From contig JBBBDQ010000401.1 in the NCBI GenBank assembly GCA_037127315.1, positions 743,501 to 807,500 of the forward strand: 64,000 nt of DNA. Reading direction: 5' to 3'. Both the position numbers and the translations under genes were made by a program. Below, piece by piece: positions 29,976 through 41,094 of this stretch. Every line of letters begins with the position of its first letter. Position 1 is the stretch's first letter. The DNA is from Ascarosepion bandense (lineage: Eukaryota; Mollusca; Cephalopoda; Sepiida; Sepiidae). The notes beneath the pieces were generated by a model. The model did no database searches. It saw only the letters and a program-made list of their open reading frames with translations, and had not been told where the DNA came from.

Positions 29976-30763
29976 ATCAAATATATAAGATCAAATATAT
30001 AAGATCAAATATATAAGATCAAATATATAAGATCAAATATATAAGATCAAATATATAAGATCAAATATATAAGATCAAATATATAAGATCAAATATATAA
30101 GATCAAATATATAAGATCAAATATATAAGATCAAATATATAAGATCAAATATATAAGATCAAATATATAAGATCAAATATATAAGATCAAATATATAAGA
30201 TCAAATATATAAGATCAAATATATAAGATCAAATATATAAGATCAAATATATAAGATCAAATATATAAGATCAAATATATAAGATCAAATATATAAGATC
30301 AAATATATAAGATCAAATATATAAGATCAAATATATAAGATCAAATATATAAGATCAAATATATAAGATCAAATATATAAGATCAAATATATAAGATCAA
30401 ATATATAAGATCAAATATATAAGATCAAATATATAAGATCAAATATATAAGATCAAATATATAAGATCAAATATATAAGATCAAATATATAAGATCAAAT
30501 ATATAAGATCAAATATATAAGATCAAATATATAAGATCAAATATATAAGATCAAATATATAAGATCAAATATATAAGATCAAATATATAAGATCAAATAT
30601 ATAAGATCAAATATATAAGATCAAATATATAAGATCAAATATATAAGATCAAATATATAAGATCAAATATATAAGATCAAATATATAAGATCAAATATAT
30701 AAGATCAAATATATAAGATCAAATATATAAGATCAAATATATAAGATCAAATATATAAGATCA
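29976..30763. repeat. Satellite array, 14-bp unit, about 56 copies
   Basis: The unit atcaaatatataag repeats head to tail for about 788 bp with no substitution or length change that I can find. Each unit creates one GATC site. Fourteen is not a multiple of three and each frame meets stops, so it is not coding. The flanks, 'cttcgagtgcc' on the left and 'gatcattgaaaaagcttgtg' on the right, read as one continuous sequence if the array is removed, so the array probably expanded from a single unit. Confidence 0.97.
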
Positions 30764-30914
30764 TTGAAAAAGCTTGTGCCCAATTTTCATTAATATAAAA
30801 TGACCACAAGTTGATGCTGGCATTTGTTTTGGTGCTGATTTCTGGTGCGTTTGAGATTGAAACCTTGTATCATTCTGTTGCAAGTTAAACTTTGAAGTTT
30901 TGTCCACAAATTAA

Positions 30915-31615
30915 TGCTGAGATGGACGATGAAAAATTGCACCTTTATCTTATGCTCTGCGAATTTCAGGAAGGAGGAAGTGTTGGAACTACAATACTAA
31001 ACATTCAGAAAGTTTATTTCAATCGTGCTCCAACTCTCAGAATTGTCAAATAGTGATTTGGCAAATTTCGTCGTCAGGGTGATTTAACCTAAACAATTAA
31101 CCATGCACCAGGCAACCTTCAGTGATGGTCTGCTTGACACTGTCGAGAATAAATTGAAGATTTCAATGGAAGAGATTGCTAAGAGTTTGTAAAAACTGAT
31201 ATTTTACTACTTTAAGAAACTGGTTCATTTCCAACCATGATACATGGATGTCACTTTCTGATGAAACAGAGCAAGCTCAATCATGTTTATGAAGTGATTT
31301 CTGAAATTACACCACAAAAAGGAGCCATTCTTGAACAGAACTGTCACAGGTAAAAAAAAAAAAATCATTTATGATAACATTCACTGAAAACATGTAAATG
31401 TACAGAAATTGCAACTAAAGCAGGTTTGCATCCAATGAAGGCAGTGCTGTCTGTTTGGTAGAATTACACAAGAATAATTCACTTTGAACCTGCAAAATAA
31501 TGACTGCAACTGAATCATCAATTTCAATGCAACTATTCAAGAAAAATGGCAGATTTTGGCAAATTGAAAAGGTGTCATTCCCACTATGACAGCACAATAC
31601 CACATTATATAGAAT
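30915..31615 (+). pseudogene. mariner transposase, nearly full length, broken
   Basis: A mariner-family (DDE/D) transposase is readable in pieces across three frames. 'MDDEKLHLYLMLCEFQEGGS' (30921-30980) with 'NIQKVYF' and 'FGKFRRQGDL' is the N-terminal helix-turn-helix. 'ENKLKISMEEIAKSL' (about 31145-31190) is the linker. A 'CH'-bounded block (about 31320-31350) precedes the first catalytic region. 'KAGLHPMKAVLSVWWNYTRI' (about 31420-31480) is the KxxLHPKKVLLSVWWD-type block. 'HSHYDSTIPH' (about 31575-31605) holds the second aspartate in the HDNARPH position. The third acidic block is missing; a LINE-C tail follows at 31650. There are numerous stops and shifts, and terminal repeats are not visible. 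Confidence 0.88.
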
Positions 31616-31649
31616 CTTTCATTTATTTTTAGTTTCCCCTGAATTATAT

Positions 31650-31770
31650 ATATATTTTTTAAAATCATTTCAACCCAAGCAAGGCAAGATTGCCACTAGT
31701 CCACATAGGGTTACAGTTAAAGAAAAAAACTGGGTACAGTGGAATTGAAGAAAGGATGTTGCCAGTTTGT
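31650..31770 (-). mobile_element. LINE-C 3' end
   Basis: 'ttttaaaatcatttcaaccc', 'aagcaaggcaagattgccac' and 'ggttacagttaaagaaaaa' match 38480-38550. It is inserted at, or truncating, the end of the mariner pseudogene. Confidence 0.8.
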
Positions 31771-31879
31771 AACACTAACAAAATGAACACAAAATCTCAG
31801 GGTGAGAAATCAAGTCTTCAAACTTCATTCTCAATCATAGCACAATGGTTAGTCAAAAAGTAATATCTACACTTTAATA

Positions 31880-32414
31880 CAAGGTGTCCATAAAGTTTGT
31901 GTGCACTTAAAAAAAAAAAAATTATAACTTTAATTTAATGATACAATATTTCTAATAATAATACAGTGTTTCAACAAGATGGAGCTCCTTGTCACTTTGC
32001 TCTGCATGTTAGTTTCTAAATCATGAATTTCCGAACAGATGGATCGGAAGGGGTAAACCATTTTATTGGCCTCCATGTTCGCCAGATTTGACTCCATTAG
32101 ATTTTTTTTTTTATGGGGATATGTAAAAACAATTGTCTATGCAACCAAACCTTGTTCATTAGAAAATTTTAAAGTTAAAATAACTAATGTGATTTCAGGC
32201 ATTACTGTAAATCAGTTTTACGTTAACTGCAAAATCGTATTACCCTTTGTATTGCTAATGATGGAGGACATGTGGAAACTTAAATAAAATTTCGATAAAG
32301 CCTTAAAAAATATAGGTTTATTTCTTTCTAATCATTCTTACAAATTATTTCTATTGTAAATACAAATAAAGTTATAAATTTTTTAAAGTGCACATGAACT
32401 TTATGGACAACATT
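31880..32414 (+). mobile_element. Mariner-like element with terminal inverted repeats and partial transposase
   Basis: Bounded by TA at 31878-31879 and 32415-32416. The left terminus contains 'tgtccataaagtttgtgtgc' and the right terminus is its near-perfect inverted copy (about 32380-32410). The interior encodes only the C-terminal half of a DDE transposase: 'FQQDGAPCHFALHV' (31969-32010) with the second aspartate, then in other frames 'WPPCSPDLTPLDFF'-like sequence and 'WGYVKTIVYATKP' (about 32112-32150). The N-terminal DNA-binding half is deleted. Total 535 bp, so it is a non-autonomous internal-deletion derivative. The frame at 32066-32287 is part of it. Confidence 0.9.
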
Positions 32415-32644
32415 TATTAATAGCTTTAATAGTACAAAATAAAATTAATACAAAATCTCTTGAAATCTAAACCTAGTCTTCAGGCTAGTTTCTTCTTCAA
32501 TTGACGAGTAGACACGTTTTCATTCAAAGGTGGAATTCTACATTCAACCTTTGAATGAGAACCTGTCAACTCATTTACTTTCAAGTACTCAGTTATCCAT
32601 ATGCTGATAGCCAGTATCACAATGCCACCATCCTGTGAGATTCC

Positions 32645-32802
32645 TTGACTAATTGAACAGGTGAAGAGGCTCATCCCTTGTTCCCTGTTTAGGATGTGGT
32701 CTCCAGCTTTCTCTTTTCCAATCTTTTCACTCCTATGTAGCCCCTCGCGCTTCAGTGGCATTACCGCCTTGCTCGGTGTGATATGATTTAAAAAAAAAAA
32801 AT
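32645..32802 (+). mobile_element. SINE-A, 5'-truncated
   Basis: Begins within the family at 'ttgaacaggtgaagaggctc', continues 'gatgtggtctccagctttct' and ends with the tail 'attaccgccttgctcggtgt', 'gatatgattt' and a 10-A run. The minus frame at 32480-32830 crosses it and is not a gene. Confidence 0.9.
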
Positions 32803-32854
32803 GGATTATTCCAGCTGGATAATAGGCCATATCATTAGGCTGAAGTTTGTTAAT

Positions 32855-33005
32855 TTCTTAATCATTTCAACAAGTATTGAAAGGATAAAATAAATGGATT
32901 CAAGATTCCAGAAGATAGAAGATGGCAATTGACATAAAATTTAAATTTTTGGAGATTGTACCAAGCAAGAAAGCAGAAGGGAGTTCCACAGCATATCTTA
33001 AACTA
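32855..33005 (-). mobile_element. LINE-C fragment
   Basis: 'ttaatcatttcaacaa', then 'agaagatagaagatggcaat', 'aaatttttggagattgtacc' and 'agcagaagggagttccacag', with the middle of the tail deleted. Confidence 0.7.
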
Positions 33006-34260
33006 TCATCAATAAGTACAACTTGAAAGAAACCTGAAAATTCCAATTTTCCTCTTTAAACTTTCTGATGAAATTTAATTCTTAAATCTTAAGTTTATAA
33101 TTGAATAAACTCATGGCAAGTTCTATGACTTGCAAATATCCATAGAAATTCCCTTATCACTATGTTAAATATTTGGGCTTAATTTTAAAATATTGATATA
33201 ATTATAAATGTTAATGCTGGTCATTATTTTAAGTGGGTAGAAATGAAAAAAAAACTTCCATTTCAATGAATCAAAAGCTAAATACTTATCTTTCTTTATT
33301 TCCTTACTGAAAGCAAGTAGTGTCTTTCCCCCACCTCTTACCACAGGATCAAAACAAAATAGTCCATTATGAGGTATCGACTGGAGACAGACTCTTAATT
33401 TTCTCTTATTACTAACCAAATTCCTATCTTACAAATATTTCTCTAAAATTAATAATAATTCAGCAACAATGTTATTTTCTTGAATATGGAAACTGGATTT
33501 TTGACGAATGCCTTACTCAGTTTCCATCATTTAATGTGTATTGGGGGGGGGGGGTATTTGACCGAGTGTAGCATCTGTTTTTAGCTTAACCTGATTCTTT
33601 TTCCCCCACCTCTCTCTCACTTAGTTTTTCCAAGCACTTTCAGCTGTACATTATCAAGGGTGACTTATTTTACATGTAACAGAGTGAGACCAAGTAATGC
33701 TTTTTTCTCTTTTCACACAAAAGATGCTGACAGGGTATAACGGTTGTGCAAACTAACAAAGGGACTAACAAGCACAAATATAGTAGGATTATACTAGGAT
33801 TTTGAGGAAAGAAAAACAAATCATACTATCATTTATCATAGCTGGTGAAGGCAGGTGGGGGTTATAGTACCTAATTTCAATAAAATTTTCTACTACTTAA
33901 TTGTCTTTTCAATGAATTCTATGCAAAACTTCTGATCCATTTATAAAAATTATGTTCTTTTGTAAAATAACTAGAATAGATCCATGACTTTTTTTGCACT
34001 TTAATAAAAAAGCATCATTGAAAACCATAGAAAAACCAGCAAAATTTTCAATTTACTCAGTAGTAATGTCTGAAATAGCTGGAATTCCAGAAATTTATTC
34101 ATTCCAAAACCATTCAGTATCCTCGAGTCTATTTCTTACAGAGTAACCTGTTTATGCATTCAATTCTGCAGTTAGGAAAAAAAAATAATTGACAAAATAG
34201 AATCTATTCCAAGCTCTCCAACTTAAAACAATTTCAAACTTGAACTCAGAAATCCTACTT
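33006..34260. other. Unassigned stretch with a G-run
   Basis: A 12-G run lies at 33543-33554, followed by a slightly more GC-rich segment to about 33760. No gene or transposon motif recognised. The minus frame at 33165-33419 is unsupported. Confidence 0.5.
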
Positions 34261-34281
34261 ATATATATATATATATATATG
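34261..34281. repeat. (AT)n microsatellite
   Basis: About 10 AT units. Confidence 0.9.
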
Positions 34282-34507
34282 TTTAAATTTGGGATAGAGA
34301 AGACAAATATTCCATATAAAATTACAAGAACAACATAGAAAGTCTACAGCTGTGAAAAGGGAAATTTATAAAACAAAACATTTTTTAAGATTAAAAAAGA
34401 TAATTGCATTTAAATAATTCAGTTGATCAGATGCAAAACTGATTTTTATTGATTAAAGTGATGAATGAAAACCTTTTAAGCAAAGATGAGGATATTGATG
34501 TAAATAA

Positions 34508-34508
<1 letters not shown>

Positions 34509-34552
<44 letters not shown>

Positions 34553-34553
34553 A
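34509..34553. repeat. (GT)n(AT)n(AC)n microsatellite
   Basis: Self-complementary compound repeat. Confidence 0.95.
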
Positions 34554-35143
34554 AAATTTGTTTCAATGTTGAATACATTAGAAGATTTACTATTAACATA
34601 AATATTTTAAAAAATATTTAAACCAAATGTATTTGTGAAGGTTGATTGATAAACTAGATACCCATTCCTATAAAGTTTTTAGCCAGATAGGATAATGACA
34701 TCACAAATTAATTTATATCAATAAAAATTACAAGATTTTTCAAGTCACTTTAGTGCGAGATATTTTTCCAAATATTTTCTTTATCGTTTCATCCAAGAAG
34801 AAAGTTTGTTCACGATGTAATTGCTATTTATAATATTATATTTCCAAATATATAAAAAGATCTGAAATGTTTTAAGAAACAATATCTGGTGTCTCTTTGG
34901 TGGTTAAGTTATTGAGTGAAAGAATACAAAAGAAAGTTGAACAGAGGTTATAAGACGACCAACAAGAACTTGAAAACATTGGCAAAAAAAAGATGGATTT
35001 AATTCCAAACGTAGATTTGATAAGAATTAAAAATGTAATAAGAAATAAAATTAGACTGCCCAGAAACATTTTAAAGCTTGTGCTATAAATATAAACAAAA
35101 AAGATTCAAAATATTAACATTAACCAAAGAAACTACTGACTTG
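34554..35143. other. Unassigned stretch
   Basis: No feature recognised; the minus frame at 34872-35069 has no known motif. Confidence 0.5.
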
Positions 35144-35145
35144 TA

Positions 35146-35425
35146 CAGCGTGCGATGGATAAATTGTCACCTAAATTACAAACACACAAAAATAAATTAA
35201 GAAAAGAAAAAAACAACACATCTTAAGATATATTTACCAAAATTACACAAAAATATCTTGAAATAATAGAGTAAATTTATTTAAAATCACCATTGGCTCC
35301 AATCAACCTGAAGACAAATTTGCAATTTCCTGCAATTCTTCTAAACAGTCTCTTTGTTTAAGTTGGTGAATGCTGTCATAACCCTTGCCTTCAGTTCATC
35401 TTTGGTACATAAGGGTTTTGTTTGT
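35146..35425 (-). mobile_element. Mariner element, 3' end with transposase C-terminus
   Basis: The terminus 'cagcgtgcgatggataaatt' next to TA (35144-35145) matches the terminus at 51139. On the minus strand 'TKDELKARVMTAFTNLNKET' (about 35340-35400) is the final helix of this mariner transposase group. The catalytic part is absent. The copy is cut by a Penelope-like 3' end at about 35426. Confidence 0.8.
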
Positions 35426-35428
35426 ATT

Positions 35429-35660
35429 ATAATTGAAAGATATAAGAAATGAGCTGTAACTTTGTTGATTTTATTATTAATATCTTGATGTTCCCAAGTA
35501 CATTCAATCTCCTTCCGAGATCATCTTCAGGGGATGAGTTGTAATAAAAAATAACCACAAAACTGTGTTGCTAAAAATTACTGTAAATTTTCTCCTAGCT
35601 TCAAATGTAACAATTGTCAAATTACTTAGCATTCATTAGAACATGAAAATTATCCCAAAT
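35429..35660 (-). mobile_element. Penelope-like element, 3' end only
   Basis: Reverse complement of the 3' region at 4741-4984: 'gtacattcaatctccttccg', 'agatcatcttcagggga', 'tgctaaaaattactgtaaat' and 'gcattcattagaacatgaaa'. A severely 5'-truncated copy, lying end-on against the mariner remnant. Confidence 0.8.
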
Positions 35661-36284
35661 GTAATTTTCATGTTAGGCACATGTGAAAGCATAAGACTTT
35701 ATAAACATTTTAGAACATTACTGACAGCAAGTTATTTTCGCAACCTAGGTTTCAACCTTTTGGTATTTCAGGCGATTTATAGTATAGTAACTGGTTTTCC
35801 AAACACACAGATTTTTTTTTTTATGAACACGCAAGTGGAATTTTAAACAAATGAAAATTTTCAAAATGAGGAATTACTGAGGAATCTTAAAACACTTTCA
35901 TCCATTAGCCATTATGTTTCCAAAACAAAAATACTGAATAAAAAATAAGTAATGTCCAGATGTAATCACACCTATAAATACTTACTGGAATCATACAAAC
36001 ATGGATGAAATTGTTTAAGATCCTTAAGTAACTCCTCCCTAATTTATAAAATTTTCGGTTGTTTAGAATTCCAGTCATGTACTCATAAAAAAATGTATGT
36101 TTCAAAAACAGAAAATTAGATTAAATTGCCTGAAGATACCAAAAGGTAGAAACCTAGTTTGCAGAAATAACTCATTTCCAAATGAAATGAGTATGTGTGC
36201 GTGTGGTCCTGGGTATTACAATAAATGACATCTGGCAACAAGAAATCTGATCGGAATATTAGAGGTTTCAAAAAGCATGGAACC
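35661..36284. other. Unassigned stretch
   Basis: No feature recognised. Confidence 0.5.
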
Positions 36285-36362
36285 ATCTCTTAATCGCTGT
36301 TGTTCCCAGGTCGACCCATAACCTGAGGTCGATAACACCTGTTAGGGTCCCAACTATAAGCT
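36285..36362 (-). repeat. rep-G, second copy
   Basis: 'atctcttaatcgctgttgtt', 'cccaggtcgacccataacct' and 'acctgttagggtcccaacta' are the reverse complement of 26450-26530. Confidence 0.75.
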
Positions 36363-36693
36363 AATACTCAAGACACAAACTGGAGTCATTTAAGAGAAAA
36401 AGGAAAAGTTAGACTGAGTAAGAGTCTTTAGCTTGGGATAGCAAGCTATCTAAGAGAAGGAAATCTGAAATAAAAACCTCTACACCTACTCCGTGAAGAA
36501 TAGGGTAGGCTGAACTCAACCTTGGTAGGTAATCTTCCTAGAGATAGTGTCTCAATAAAAACAGTTGAGAAAACTGGTTAGTGTTAGTAAGGGCATACAG
36601 CAGTAAAACTCAACATTTTAATGATGGTTTCAATTATAGATACATCAAGAAAATCCCATCCAACCTATGCTAGCAAGGAAATAGACATTAAAT

Positions 36694-36697
<4 letters not shown>
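36363..36697. other. Unassigned stretch
   Basis: No feature recognised. Confidence 0.5.

Positions 36698-36732
<35 letters not shown>
36698..36732. repeat. (AT)n microsatellite
   Basis: About 17 AT units. Confidence 0.95.
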
Positions 36733-36734
<2 letters not shown>

Positions 36735-37112
36735 GTTTAACATATGCATGCACACACACACTGTAATGAAAAACAAAAAAGTTAACAAAAATCAATGGTT
36801 GAAGAACTAATAAAGGTTATAGAATGTCAAGGAATTGATTAGCATGTAAAATAATTTTCCATGTATATCAGGATATCAATCAAATATCTTTGTGGTGGGC
36901 TGGATCTCAGATTTATTTATAAATTGCTTGCTTAATGAGTAAAAATTGATAAAGCAAGGTTATCAATATTATTAAATAAAAAGTAGTAAGAGTTGAAACT
37001 CAACTGCAGATATAAATATATCCTGAGAGGATTTTTAGCAGTCATTCCCACTAGATTAGAACCACCATCCCTTAATCAAATTACCCTCTATCCCCTTACC
37101 CTCCCCACTTTA
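36733..37112. other. Unassigned stretch
   Basis: No feature recognised. Confidence 0.5.
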
Positions 37113-37143
<31 letters not shown>

Positions 37144-37144
37144 A
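37113..37144. repeat. (AT)n microsatellite, 5' flank of SINE-D
   Basis: About 15 AT units with one GT. Confidence 0.9.
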
Positions 37145-37149
37145 AAACA

Positions 37150-37401
37150 GTTTCCACTTCGGCTATAATGCATGACTCTTCAGAAATGAATTGAGTTCTC
37201 TCGATGACTGGCGTCTGTATACACTGCTTACATACAAGACGTTAACATTTCCCTTCTGACCCCCATGCGCCGATGGCTTAGGGAGTAGAGACTCCGACTG
37301 ACACCAAATCGGTCGAGTTTCAATCCCGGCCAGAAGCAAGTGGATTTGTCTAGCCACACTGATGAGCTGTGATACAGTGAAATGGGCTTGTATGTGGATG
37401 A

Positions 37402-37407
<6 letters not shown>
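37150..37407 (+). mobile_element. SINE-D, reference copy with box A and box B
   Basis: The tRNA-like core holds box A 'tggcttagggagt' (37274-37286) and a box B-like 'ggtcgagtttcaatcc' (37311-37326), about 36 bp apart. The core is preceded by about 110 bp of 5' sequence shared with the other copies ('cagaaatgaattgagttctc', 'ggcgtctgtatacactgctt'). The 3' end 'gatgagctgtgatacagtga' and 'tatgtggatgacta' runs into (AT)n. The minus frame at 37163-37357 overlies it. Confidence 0.85.
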
Positions 37408-37456
<49 letters not shown>

Positions 37457-37473
37457 TAAGAGAGAGAGAGATG
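37405..37473. repeat. (AT)n then (AG)n microsatellite, 3' tail of SINE-D
   Basis: About 15 AT units directly at the SINE 3' end, then about 18 AG units. Confidence 0.95.
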
Positions 37474-37809
37474 TCTTTATGTTTTTTGTTTTGTTTTGTT
37501 TTTTGTAAGGGTAATTTTTATTTTATTGGTTAGAAATCCCAGTATGCATTTGTAGGATTTGCCTATAATTTTTTTTTTTTTGAGGGTTGGGATTTTTAGT
37601 TGTCCCTTTTGGACAATCAGAACCAACAAGAGAATATAATTGACAAATATCTGATTGAAAAATAAAATACATAAAAATATTATTGCATAAGCAATTTGTT
37701 TATGTGCACATATGTATCTAAATAGACAAATCCTACAAGTCAGAAGTCTATAACCACTTGACTGTATCCCATTTGTATATGAACACTTTTCAGTCTTGTA
37801 ATTGCTTTT

Positions 37810-38275
37810 TTTTTTTATAATCATATCACCCCAAGCAAGGCATTTTACTGTCACTGTTTTGCAGGGGGTTAAATAGGAGGAAAGTTACGAGAAAGAATGA
37901 CAGTTTATAGGGAGTGTCAGGAAGTAGGTAAGAGAAGGATGAGAATACTGATGAGAGTGGACAAAGAAAGGAGCATGAGAGAGAGGATGCAGGTTAGTGA
38001 GATAGGAGATGACTATTCACTTTACACTTAAATTCTTGGGGATTGTATCTGTCAGGGAAGTAAGTAAATGGAAGGGAATTCCACAGGCAGGAAGTGAGAG
38101 AAAAGAAGCTGATGGAGTAAAATTTGAGTTTACATTTTATTGGTTTCACAGTAAAAGGGTGGGACCTAGTTGCTGATCTTGTGGCTCGAGTAAATTCATA
38201 TATAGAGGGCACCAGTGAGCTAAGTTCATCAGAGCGGAAGCCATGAAAGTATTTATAGAAGCAGCTTTATTTTGA
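37810..38275 (-). pseudogene. LINE-C 3' end with reverse-transcriptase C-terminus
   Basis: The minus strand encodes 'TRATRSATRSHPFTVKPIKC' (about 38125-38195) then 'FFSLTSCLWNSLPFTYFPD' and 'EFKCKVNSHLLS', a good match to the TRS-ST-K-C...FFPRT--LWNSLP--FPD-YN---FK--VN-HL ending of CR1/Jockey-like RTs. Right of this, 'aagccatgaaagtatttata' is the FYKYFHG block. The tail 'tgcagggggttaaatagga' to 'aatcatatcaccccaagcaa' ends in a T-run (plus strand). About 460 bp; one of the better-preserved ends. Confidence 0.88.
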
Positions 38276-38469
38276 TATTGTCTTATAGTTGTTTTGTATT
38301 ATTATTTCTATTATTGTTATCAGGAATTTTGAAAATTCCACTTAAAAATGCCAACTCATTCAACATCTAAATCACTGTCAACAAAGTGAACAGTTCTAAC
38401 CTGTCAATTAAAATGCATACGTACATATACATGTATATTTGCTTTTTTTTTCTTTTCTTTTTAGTTTTA

Positions 38470-38740
38470 AAAAAAAAAAAATTTTAGTCATTTCACCCCA
38501 AGCAAGGCAGGACTACCACTGGTGTGCAGGAAGTTACAGTGAGAGAAAAAAAAAAACAAGGTACAGGGGATCTCAAAGAATGGATAAGAGAAGGTTGGTA
38601 ATCAAGAAAATAGAGAATGGCAACTATTGTTGCCTATAAACCTTTTGGAGATTGTAGCTATCAGGGAAGCAAGCAAACAGTAGGGAGTTCCACAAACGGG
38701 AAGTGTAAGAAAAACTTAGAGTCGAAGAAATGGTTACGCT
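38470..38740 (-). mobile_element. LINE-C 3' end
   Basis: A-run, 'tttagtcatttcaccccaag', 'gcaggactaccactggtgtg', 'atcagggaagcaagcaaaca' and 'gggagttccacaaacgggaa' follow the same order as the previous copy, about 200 bp away and in the same direction. Confidence 0.85.
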
Positions 38741-39851
38741 TATGCTGACTCTGAAAAAAAAAAAAAAATCACACTAAGCATGAAACTGACAGTCACTATG
38801 CAGTGATGATTGCTATATCCACACTGTCTCTATAAATGCTGGTATTAAATACTCTCCCTCTATGAATATAGCAAAATATTAGTTTCTGCTATAGTCTCAA
38901 AATCAATTTCCATCCACACAAATATAGTTTCAGAAAAATATTAAATTTGTAGAAAGAATACAGAAAGGGAAAATGTTGAAAATAATTAAGGGATTTGTCA
39001 TTTTGATAGAGAAATATAGTTTCAGTCAATTTCTGTAAATCTGAACTTTGCCTTAAAATTAGTCTGATGATTCTTAAAGTATTCCAAAATGCTAAGATAA
39101 ATTTTTTATTGTAAATGTTTTCAGAATATTGGTATGGATATAGTACACCAACGGTTGGAGTAAATATTGTGAGGCAAGCAAGTCTGCATTCAAGTTACAG
39201 TATTTCACAAAAACAAGTTGATTCATCTTAAAAAAAGTTTCCTTTTTGTCAAGTATGGATACCAGAGACCTTAGCATTGGGGGAGAGGAGATAGGTTTTA
39301 CCTCCTATAATGTATCCTTTATATAGAAACTTTTTTAAAATACTTGCATTTGATCAGCATATTTTTTAATGCCTTATGTCATCTAAGCAAATATTCAATT
39401 GAAGAGATTTAATGAAAAGTCTATGGGAAATGTTTCAGTACATAACCAAATTGAACAAACTGGTTCAAAACAGATATACAATGTATGCCGCATGAACCAA
39501 ATTTTGTACAGATTTTAGTCACTACACCTGTGAAACAACACACAAGCTCTCACTAGAGACTACTTTGAAAGAAACAGTAAAAATAAAGTGTGTCAGTCAT
39601 TTTCTTTTCCAGGTAAAATTCACAAAACTTTTGGGTAGCATGCCGTACACCAGAGAAAGTACCATCCATCACAGAAGAGGGTGCCAACAAAATGTTCCTA
39701 ACCCTAACTAAACTTGTTAGCTCCATTTGCACTAACAATATTTAGTGCTTGACAGTACCAAAGACGGTTAAAAGTACCAAAGACGGTTAAAAGTAATCTA
39801 ACAAAAAAAGTCTAAACAGTGTCTACAATTTGGATCTGTACATACCAAAAC
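38741..39851. other. Unassigned stretch
   Basis: No transposon recognised. The minus frame at 39553-39738 (starts MLVQMELTSLVRVRN) is less AT-driven in composition than its neighbours, but I recognise no family. Positions 39762-39800 hold an 18-19-bp direct duplication ('agtaccaaagacggttaaa'). Confidence 0.45.
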
Positions 39852-40146
39852 ATTCAGTCAGTTAAGTGTCATACATGAAACACACTTGGGCAATCATGTC
39901 TCTTTTGAGACATGACTGACAAGGCAGAAGATTTTCCCACAGTAGTTTGCCACTCCTGCAGAAGACTGGTTGCCAACCAAGGCTATACTATCCAATCTGT
40001 CCTGCTATTTAGCCCATAGTTGGAGGGAGAAGAGATGATTAATATCTTTTCCAAGATTATTTGTGCATAAGCGAATGCAATCGAAATTCAAGCTCAGATC
40101 TGATTTCTTATAGAGCCAATATTCTTTGCACTACAACTCACATCCC
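39852..40146 (-). mobile_element. SINE-B, near full length
   Basis: 3' end 'cattcagtcagttaagtgtc', then 'cttgggcaatcatgtctctt', 'gactggttgccaaccaaggc', 'gtgcataagcgaatgcaatc' and the tRNA-like head to 'ttgcactacaactcacatcc'. Boxes are worn (box A region 'tgtagtgcaaagaat' on the minus strand). Confidence 0.88.
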
Positions 40147-41094
40147 AAAAACATGTTAGAATATTATAAAGAAATATTGAACAGACACCAAGGGCAACAC
40201 CAAGCAGTGATAGCATTTCATGCAGTAACACAATCATCAGGTTAATAACATTAAAATGGCACATGAAAAATCCAGACAAAATATCTAAGATAGAATTTGT
40301 GAAACTAATTGGAGGTTTCAAATTTGTCGACATTTCACTCTAAAAACATAAGTGAAAAAAAAAAAAAATCTAAAATGAAAAATTGTTACCATGACAACCT
40401 TGCTACTTAGTTTTTCAGTTCTGATGATGCTCTTGTGGAATGAAATGTCGACAATGGAATAAAGAGATTTTAATCATTCAACTGGTTTTCACAAATTCCA
40501 TCTTACTTTCTCTCTCTCTCACACACACACACACGTTTAATATTTGGTTAAGTAGGTCAGCCCAAGTCATTTTCAAACCCCCTCATGTGTGAGTGCACGC
40601 ACAAATACGTTAATGATATTACAAGTAGTCATAAATACAAAAGTAGGAAACAGTGCATGAATACACAAGGGACACAGAATTAGTGGAGAGAGTAGATTAC
40701 AGGTTTTCCTAAGGAATAATTGTTTCAAATGAACAGATATCCAGTTAAAGCTTATAATTTTTACAATCATGACTTGTCTGTATATAAGAATGTACAGAAA
40801 GAGATCATTTAAATACCAGATTAGATTTAAGTGTTCAGGTACATCTAATCTAAAATGCCTCAGGGAATACGACACTTCCATATTCAACTCACAGCCAGCC
40901 CAAAGCAAGATATAATTAATAATCTCCCTTGGAATCCAGCTACTGATCATTTCTACTTTAGACTATCATATTAATTGCATCATGGTAAAAAGTAAAGCTC
41001 ATTATTTCAGATGGACCCAAAGTGCTTAAATACTTTCATTTCAGGGGATTCTTTTTAGTAACTATCATATACAATGGTTTTGGAGATGGTATTT
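40147..41094. other. Unassigned stretch with a 14-bp inverted repeat
   Basis: ttgtcgacatttca (40324-40337) and its exact reverse complement (40441-40454) flank about 100 bp. The right arm sits in 'gatgatgctcttgtggaatg', reminiscent of Penelope-like 3' ends, but this is weak. The minus frame at 40573-40950 has 125 codons and no recognised domain. Confidence 0.4.

Noticed and set aside
29976..30763. CRISPR array
   Set aside because: Units of 14 bp are contiguous with no spacers, and the DNA is clearly eukaryotic.
32480..32830. 116-codon minus frame
   Set aside because: Runs across a plus-strand SINE-A and random flank.
37267..37333. A genuine tRNA gene
   Set aside because: Boxes A and B are present, but there is no clean cloverleaf or acceptor stem, and the segment is embedded in a four-copy repeat.
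39553..39738. Possible host exon on the minus strand
   Set aside because: Amino-acid composition looks better than average but I could not place it in any family nor see neighbouring exons; left as unassigned.
40324..40454. DNA transposon bounded by the 14-bp inverted repeat
   Set aside because: Arms are short, flanks show no duplication, and the interior matches nothing else in the window.
40573..40950. 125-codon minus frame as a membrane protein gene
   Set aside because: Hydrophobic composition is what AT-rich antisense DNA produces; no motif or support.
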